DNA of 12,577 nt. Source: Tieghemiomyces parasiticus. Taxonomy: Eukaryota > Kickxellomycota > Dimargaritomycetes > Dimargaritales > Dimargaritaceae. The DNA lies in contig JANBPT010001199.1 in assembly GCA_027575765.1 (NCBI GenBank), forward strand, positions 1-12,577. The letters are read 5' to 3'. Every line of letters begins with the position of its first letter. Positions within the stretch are counted from its first letter, which is position 1. The notes beneath the pieces were generated by a model that ran no database searches, had not been told where the DNA came from, and saw nothing but the letters and a program-made list of their open reading frames with translations. Made by a program: the position numbers and the translations under genes. This document shows, in pieces, positions 8,147-12,577 of the stretch.

Positions 8147-9088
8147 CTAGGGGCGCAGCTGTTCGGAGGCAATCACGTGGGAGAAACAAGGCAGCAGGGC
8201 CTCGAGGAGCTGGCGGTGGGGTTCGTTGTGAAGGGGATCGAGATAAACCAGAGCCATGACGGTCCCATTGGCTTCCTTCCAACGACGCCAGGCGTTGCGA
8301 TTAATTCCGGGGTTACCACCACCACCACTGCCCGTGGAAGCGGTAAGCCCGGCCGGACGGACGGAGTACTCACAGCGCAGTTGCTCGTAGCCGTCGCGGT
8401 AGAACTGGACCAGGGCGGGGTGCCGTTCGTCGCGGAGGGCCTCGGCCATGAGGTTACCCTGGGCACGGCGATGAGCGGTGGCGCTAACCACGGAGTCGGC
8501 CGGGAAAGAATGTCCAACGTCGCTCTGCTTAATCAAGGAGAGTAAAGTGGCGGCGCCGGTACGGTCGGAAGCGAGGAGGACGGTTTGGTCGGCGGTGACA
8601 GCGGCCGGTAAGACCACAAACCCGTCATCAAAATAGCCATCGTCGAAGCTATCGTACGCGAGGTCGGCTTCGAAACGAGGGGCGGTGGCGGTAGGGGATG
8701 ACGGGTCACCCCCACGGCCCGGATGGGCTACTAGCTGCTGCTCCTGCTGGAAGGGCGGATTAACGAGGTCAATAATGTGGTGGTGGCCACGGATATAGTC
8801 GAGAGTGAACTGGCGATAGATTGCGTGGCTGATGGGCAGCCGCGGGGTTACGGAGGCGTCGGAAGCGTCCGAGTCATAATCGGCTGCGTAGATGATATCA
8901 TAGTCACTGTCGAACGGGCCCGCAAGCTGATCAACAGAGGCGGCGGCAGTGGTCGAAGATAAGAAATATGGGGTCGTCGTAAGGGTATCGGTATGTGGGG
9001 TAGCAGGCCGGGCGGAGGTCAAGGGGGTGGTGGTATACGATAACGTGAGTAGAGCCATGGTCCATAAATGTGTAGGTCTGGTGTACAT
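8147..9088 (-). CDS. Orphan protein, probably secreted
   Basis: This is an uninterrupted frame of 313 codons on the minus strand, from ATG at 9088 to TAG at 8149-8147. I do not recognise the family. The N-terminus has a short hydrophobic stretch (MALLTLSY at 11-18) followed by a Thr/Ser-rich segment with possible cleavage sites around SARPA, as in a signal peptide. The in-frame ATG at 9058 (residue 11) has a better context (ACCATGG) and gives a more ordinary signal peptide, so it may be the real start. The mature part has acidic, Tyr-rich segments (residues 60-77, and DSFDDGYFDDGF at 146-157), a Gly-rich linker at 253-258 and a conserved-looking C-terminal part (NRNAWRRWKEANG, 263-275). There are only two cysteines (239, 301) and one N-glycosylation sequon (NGT at 274). 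No membrane segment follows the signal. A TATA box and CT-rich leader upstream support a real, TATA-driven gene. A secreted or cell-wall role is an inference. Confidence 0.72.
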   Translation of the reverse strand: MYTRPTHLWTMALLTLSYTTTPLTSARPATPHTDTLTTTPYFLSSTTAAASVDQLAGPFDSDYDIIYAADYDSDASDASVTPRLPISHAIYRQFTLDYIRGHHHIIDLVNPPFQQEQQLVAHPGRGGDPSSPTATAPRFEADLAYDSFDDGYFDDGFVVLPAAVTADQTVLLASDRTGAATLLSLIKQSDVGHSFPADSVVSATAHRRAQGNLMAEALRDERHPALVQFYRDGYEQLRCEYSVRPAGLTASTGSGGGGNPGINRNAWRRWKEANGTVMALVYLDPLHNEPHRQLLEALLPCFSHVIASEQLRP

Positions 9089-9097
9089 TGTTCTGAT

Positions 9098-9130
9098 GTG
9101 GAGAGGAAAGGGAAGGGGGGGCGGGGGAGG
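9098..9130 (-). promoter_or_regulatory. CT-rich leader of the orphan gene
   Basis: On the minus strand this is nearly pure C and T, between the TATA box and the first ATG. It resembles the CT-rich leader of the aminopeptidase gene and probably contains the transcription start. Confidence 0.45.
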
Positions 9131-9142
9131 TGTTCTGTAGGG

Positions 9143-9150
9143 TTTATATA
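9143..9150 (-). promoter_or_regulatory. TATA box of the orphan gene
   Basis: TATATAAA on the minus strand, 55 bases before the first ATG and 85 before the second. This spacing would put the transcription start about 30 bases downstream, inside the CT-rich leader, leaving a short 5' untranslated region. Confidence 0.6.
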
Positions 9151-11333
9151 CCGGCAGTCGGATGGGTAGAGACGAGGCGAAGGTGATGATGAGGGGGTGC
9201 GCGTGTACGTATGTAGGTGGGCGGCCAGCTGATCAAAAATAGGGGGTTCAGCTGAGTTATTACGGGAATGATGCACGGGGTTAGCTGAAGGGTCAAAGAG
9301 GAAAGACCTAAAGGGGCCGGCGACCGGTAGAATGGCGGGGGAAAGGTCACGTTGGAGGCGGTAGGTCAGAAATTACGGAGGATCCGAAGCACGCGTTCAA
9401 GCTTTGCATGTGTGTGTGTATATCGTCGTGAATGGAAACAACAGTTTTCGACTGCGTCATTAGAAACCCGGCAATGGGTTAGGCGATAGGGAACGGGTAA
9501 GGTGCATAAAGAAGTATCCTCATTGCCCGTGTCGTCCTTTTATACCCAAAAAAGTCGGATGTCACACCTTTTGATACGTGAGGAAGAGGGAGCGGGGGGA
9601 AAGTTATCTGGCCCTGGCCCTCTAGGTGGTCTGTTGGGAGAGTGGAATTGAAGCTACGCTCGCCACTTCATGGTGTACCATTTGAGTCCGGCGGATCTTG
9701 TTCAGCTAGTACGAGGCAAAGTTGGCGACCGACAGACGCCAGACGCGACCCCAAGAAAAGGCCCTATTGGTACCTCCGCCCTTCGATGAACGGAGGACGT
9801 TGGGCAGAAGATGGGCCAAATGACCACACCTAAATAATAATAACATTATGGCGAGTAGATGGCGTGGTTAGAGAATGGAGGCGAGGCTGCTGGCCTCCAG
9901 AAGTCATGGTGGCTGAAAGCCGTCCGGTCGCCGCGAATGCGACAGTAACCAGCGAGAGCTGGGGTGGTACCGGGACTCAGTTTTGGACACGGTGTAACTG
10001 CGGAAGAGGTCATATAGCCAGCCAGATACTGAAGACAAACAGGTGGCGGCTAGGCGTTTCAGAATGCCTGATGGGCGCAATGGGGTTGCCATTGTAAGGG
10101 GGCACACATGGTGGATAAACAGGATGTATAGAACATCAGAACTGGCAACTGGTTATGTAAGGACGGTCAATAGGCCAGTCGCCCTAGCGCCGTAGAAACC
10201 TTCACCGTAAGGATGAAGTGGAAGGCCTGTAACGTGGTGCAAAGCGGTAACGTACGAGGTGCACCCTTTAACCCCCATGATTGGGGGTGGGGGCGTTTCC
10301 CGTTTGTCCTTAGGACGACTAAATAGACCGGGCCGCCACTGCCTTCTCATCTACCGGGGGTGTAGGTCACTGGTCATCACGATGCGAACCCAACCTTCGC
10401 GAGGGGTGTCGGTTGTGAATGGGTGTGTACTTGGGTGCCAAATGTAAACTGACCTATCATTTTTGCAACCTTGTTTTCGGATGTACCATATTAAGGGCAT
10501 CTAGATATGATGTAAAAAAAAATAATTAAGCGCTGTTTCGAGCCATCACCCTTTCGATATAGATTATGTTTTGGCTACACCATCTCGGGAACATGATGGT
10601 GTTCGGTATGACGAGGGGGGAGAGAATCCGGGTTAAAACGGACCGCGGCCTTTGCGGTACCTTCCATCGCAAGTCGTCATGGCTATAATTTAGACGAATG
10701 ACTGCTGCAGGCCGTAAATCACCGTCCATAGTTTCCATCCCTTTGACCTTGTGACTTGGTAGATAGCTGACCCACCCCCTCCAACCACCCTAACCTGCAG
10801 CCTTCATTACGTCTCCGTCTCTCACATGGTACCATGCTTCGGCTGGTTGGGTTGTCCCAGACCTAGTACACGGCGTCTACCACGATGCATGGGAACTTTA
10901 CACCATAATATTCGATACCGGGCGATGTCTCCAGGTCACTGGCGGTCCAGTACAAGAACTAAAACCTCTAGCGAAGGCATGTGGTTGATTAACGAACCGG
11001 ACAGAACGTAGGGAACGTTGCCGGGTTCGGCCAAGTAGAATCTTTACCCAGGGACGCAGAGAAAGAACTAGTGGCAGTGACGGGGTAGGGAAAATGTGCA
11101 CTCATGGCTTCAAGTCCGAAGGTACTGGCCGTAATCCTGTAGCACGTAACGTGCGGGCGGTAGTGTGAGGGTGCCTCGGGTAGAATAAGCGCAGACTAGG
11201 GGCGTCGGCTATCTGCGATACGGATTTCGCCGGAGCCGTATCAGTTAGCCCCACAATCAGCCAGCTGACCATTGTCCAAGGTTCCGCTAAATCCTCATAT
11301 ATTCATTCTGCGCATTCGAATTTAATTGGCATT
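9151..11333. other. Divergent intergenic region, about 2.2 kb
   Basis: This separates the minus-strand orphan gene from the plus-strand MED11 gene. The longest frames are under 80 codons, overlap on opposite strands and look unlike proteins, and I find no tRNA or 5S rRNA promoter boxes. Small features seen: a short GT/AT run at 9409-9422, a 7-bp hairpin (ACCCCCA/TGGGGGT, 10271-10288), an A9 run near 10514-10522 and a 7-bp inverted repeat (GATACGG/CCGTATC, 11217-11242). It is long enough to hold promoters for both genes and possibly a noncoding transcript, but nothing shows one. Confidence 0.5.
11298..11303 (+). promoter_or_regulatory. Weak TATA-like element before MED11
   Basis: TATATT, 36 bases before the ATG at 11334. 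If it acts as a TATA box, transcription would start near that ATG and translation would more likely begin at the second ATG at 11349, which has an ideal context. Confidence 0.2.
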
Positions 11334-12577
11334 ATGGCATCAACCACCATGGCGTCAGAATCTCAAACGAGTAGGTCGCCCTGAACATCCCTTGTCACTC
11401 ATTTCAAAGAGATACACCCGAATCGTTCGCAAAAGGGTGGTAATGGCGCACATGGCGTTATGCACCTAGCCAGGGGGGGGGCTAATTCTTCACATCAACT
11501 GCCCTCCACGCGCCTCCCATCCCCCACCCTCCAATGCCACAGACCTCACCCGTCGCATCCTGGCCGAGATTGACCGTAAGGTCAACCAAGTGGTGACGCC
11601 AACCTCACTACCGACCCTTAAACTACCGCCTCTACCTGCTAAGGCCAAGGAGGCGGCCGGTCGGGTGGCAGGCCGTGGAGACGATACAGCCACCACTACT
11701 GGTCAGGAGGCATCCACCAGCGCCGCTCGGATTCTCGAACTAAACGTGGTGGAAAAGGTAAACCTTTTTTCTATTACACGAAGTATTCTCTCTCTTTTTT
11801 TATTTTATTTACAACCCAAAAGCTGAGGTCACATCCATCCGAAACGTAGCTCTGTGATGTATTAGGTCCCCTCCTCGGGCATCATGAGACCCCCCCCCCT
11901 TCCCCTCTCCAAAACATACATACCCATCCTTATCTGCACTCCCTGGGCTTATCTGGGTTGTGCGGGGCGCCAAGTGTGAGGTCCTTCCTCGAGATTTGTT
12001 GTCACTAACGCCACCCTTGAAAGTGATACCTCTGCCATCACACCCTACTTCTTTGGGGGGAAAAAACATCGCAAACCCCTCCAACAAAAAAAAAAAACCT
12101 CGGCCACGCCAGAAAATTGTCGGCTTGCTGAAGGTCGCCAGTAAAATTATGGAATTGTTGGCCACCCAGGATCACGACGAGGCCCTAAACGACAACCTCA
12201 ACGCCACTTCCATCTTCTCGGCCCATTCTGGACTCAAACAGCTGGATGCCGATATACAGCAGTACGTGCGTACCTTACATGTAAGTCGGGTGCCTCAAGA
12301 TTGTGCCACTTTGCGGCGATGGTCCCGCGCGTTAGCCTCGAAATTCCCGGAAAGATAAGTTTAGGTGGTGTCCACTGAACCGCGATTAACTAACCTCCCT
12401 CTCCCCCTACCCCTCACATACACACACACACACATACATACATACATACATATATGTATCGCTTACATAGGAAATTCAATTGTCGATGCGTAGACAGCAC
12501 CACTACCTCTTGCAGTCAGGTACGGTCAAGATCAACCTTCCCTATCAAGCTTCAGTTTACGACGCCGACAAGTCCCT
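11334..12577 (+). CDS. MED11: Mediator complex subunit 11 (MED11), four exons, 3' end outside window
   Basis: The exons are 11334-11370, 11543-11757, 12113-12280 and 12471 to the edge (175 residues visible). All joins keep one open frame: the first splits a codon after base one (A|AC, asparagine 13), the others fall between codons. MED11 is a small helical subunit of the Mediator head module, which pairs with MED22 and links activators to RNA polymerase II and TFIIH in the nucleus. The family match is in residues 75-165: ARILELNVVEK and KIVGLLKVASKIMELL form the first helix, IFSAHSGLKQLDADIQQYV the second, and TLHEIQLSMRRQHHYL corresponds to the (L-x-x-IQ-x-x-[LM]RRQ-x-x-YL) end of the fungal domain. 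Residues 14-73 are an extra, Ala/Thr/Pro-rich N-terminal region not needed for the family; human MED11 is about 117 residues in total. Translation may start at 11334 or at the in-frame ATG at 11349 (ACCACCATGG). A possible donor GTACGG at 12520 leaves the end of exon 4 open to question. The assignment rests on pattern recognition by eye. Confidence 0.62.
11371..11542 (+). other. Intron 1 of MED11 (172 nt)
   Basis: The donor is GTAGGT, the same as aminopeptidase intron 1. The acceptor GCCACAG follows a C-rich tract, and a CTAAT branch point at 11482-11486 lies about 57 bases upstream. A G8 run (11473-11480) precedes the branch point. Confidence 0.65.
11758..12112 (+). other. Intron 2 of MED11 (355 nt)
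   Basis: The donor is GTAAAC. A CTAAC at 12005-12009 is the best branch point, about 104 bases before the acceptor GCCAG. Unusually, the region before the acceptor is rich in A (A12 at 12086-12097) rather than pyrimidine. The acceptor is chosen because it keeps the frame and joins the two halves of the MED11 helix; a different nearby acceptor cannot be excluded. The intron also holds a C10 run at 11890-11899. Confidence 0.6.
12281..12470 (+). other. Intron 3 of MED11 (190 nt)
   Basis: The donor is consensus GTAAGT. A strong branch point AACTAAC (12388-12394) lies 76 bases before the acceptor CATAG, followed by a CT-rich tract and then a CA/CATA microsatellite. Confidence 0.7.
12418..12451 (+). 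repeat. (CA)n/(CATA)n compound microsatellite
   Basis: CA units followed by about five CATA units, then TATATGTATC. It lies between the branch point and acceptor of MED11 intron 3. Confidence 0.9.

Noticed and set aside
8099..8545. 148-codon plus-strand open frame
   Set aside because: It overlaps the orphan gene on the opposite strand, starts in a CA repeat and has no promoter; it mirrors the coding composition of the minus-strand gene.
9642..10107. Short open frames on both strands between 9642 and 10107
   Set aside because: All are under 80 codons, rich in Trp, Arg and Gly, overlap each other on opposite strands and lack promoter or splice support.
10271..10288. ACCCCCA/TGGGGGT hairpin as a terminator
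   Set aside because: Intrinsic hairpin terminators are a bacterial feature; there is no gene next to it and the stem is only 7 bp.
11809..12165. 118-codon minus-strand open frame
   Set aside because: It runs antisense through MED11 intron 2 and exon 3 and includes a poly-A/T run and a poly-C/G run; the composition is not protein-like.
11960..12358. A single 132-codon plus-strand gene
   Set aside because: Only the part 12113-12280 is coding-like; the rest reads through an A12 run on the left and a consensus GTAAGT donor on the right, so it is exon 3 with intron on both sides.

Overview
The window looks like nuclear DNA of a fungus, probably an early-diverging one, but this placement is an inference. 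The support is: spliced protein genes with GT..AG introns and CTAAC/TACTAAC branch points, CT-rich leaders, TATA boxes, moderately GC-rich DNA with GC-rich third codon positions, and many short simple repeats. There are no bacterial-style operons or Shine-Dalgarno sites.

Layout. (1) 1-3415 holds no gene I can model with confidence. Several short tracts between about 780 and 2400 read like coding sequence, and one set weakly resembles a Roadblock/LC7 (LAMTOR2-like) protein. (2) 3568-6887, plus strand: a complete three-exon gene for a cytosolic M17 leucyl aminopeptidase of 548 residues with all metal ligands and catalytic residues. Its introns are unusually long for a fungus (898 and 775 nt). 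(3) 8147-9088, minus strand: an uninterrupted 313-residue orphan protein, probably secreted, with a TATA box and CT-rich leader in the right places. (4) 11334 to the right edge, plus strand: the 5' part of a four-or-more-exon gene. Its spliced product reads like Mediator head subunit 11 (MED11) with a long N-terminal extension. (5) About 2.2 kb between genes 3 and 4, and about 1.26 kb between genes 2 and 3, show no convincing gene.

The three genes do not form a pathway: one is protein turnover, one is an unknown secreted product, and one is basal transcription. The aminopeptidase and the orphan gene converge; the orphan gene and MED11 diverge. I see no mobile element, CRISPR array, RNA gene or obvious new multi-gene system. 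The most notable points are the reconstructed MED11 gene, whose exons are all too short to stand out by themselves; simple repeats placed inside or against splice-acceptor regions; the orphan secreted protein; and a perfect 12-bp inverted repeat at 2403-2487.
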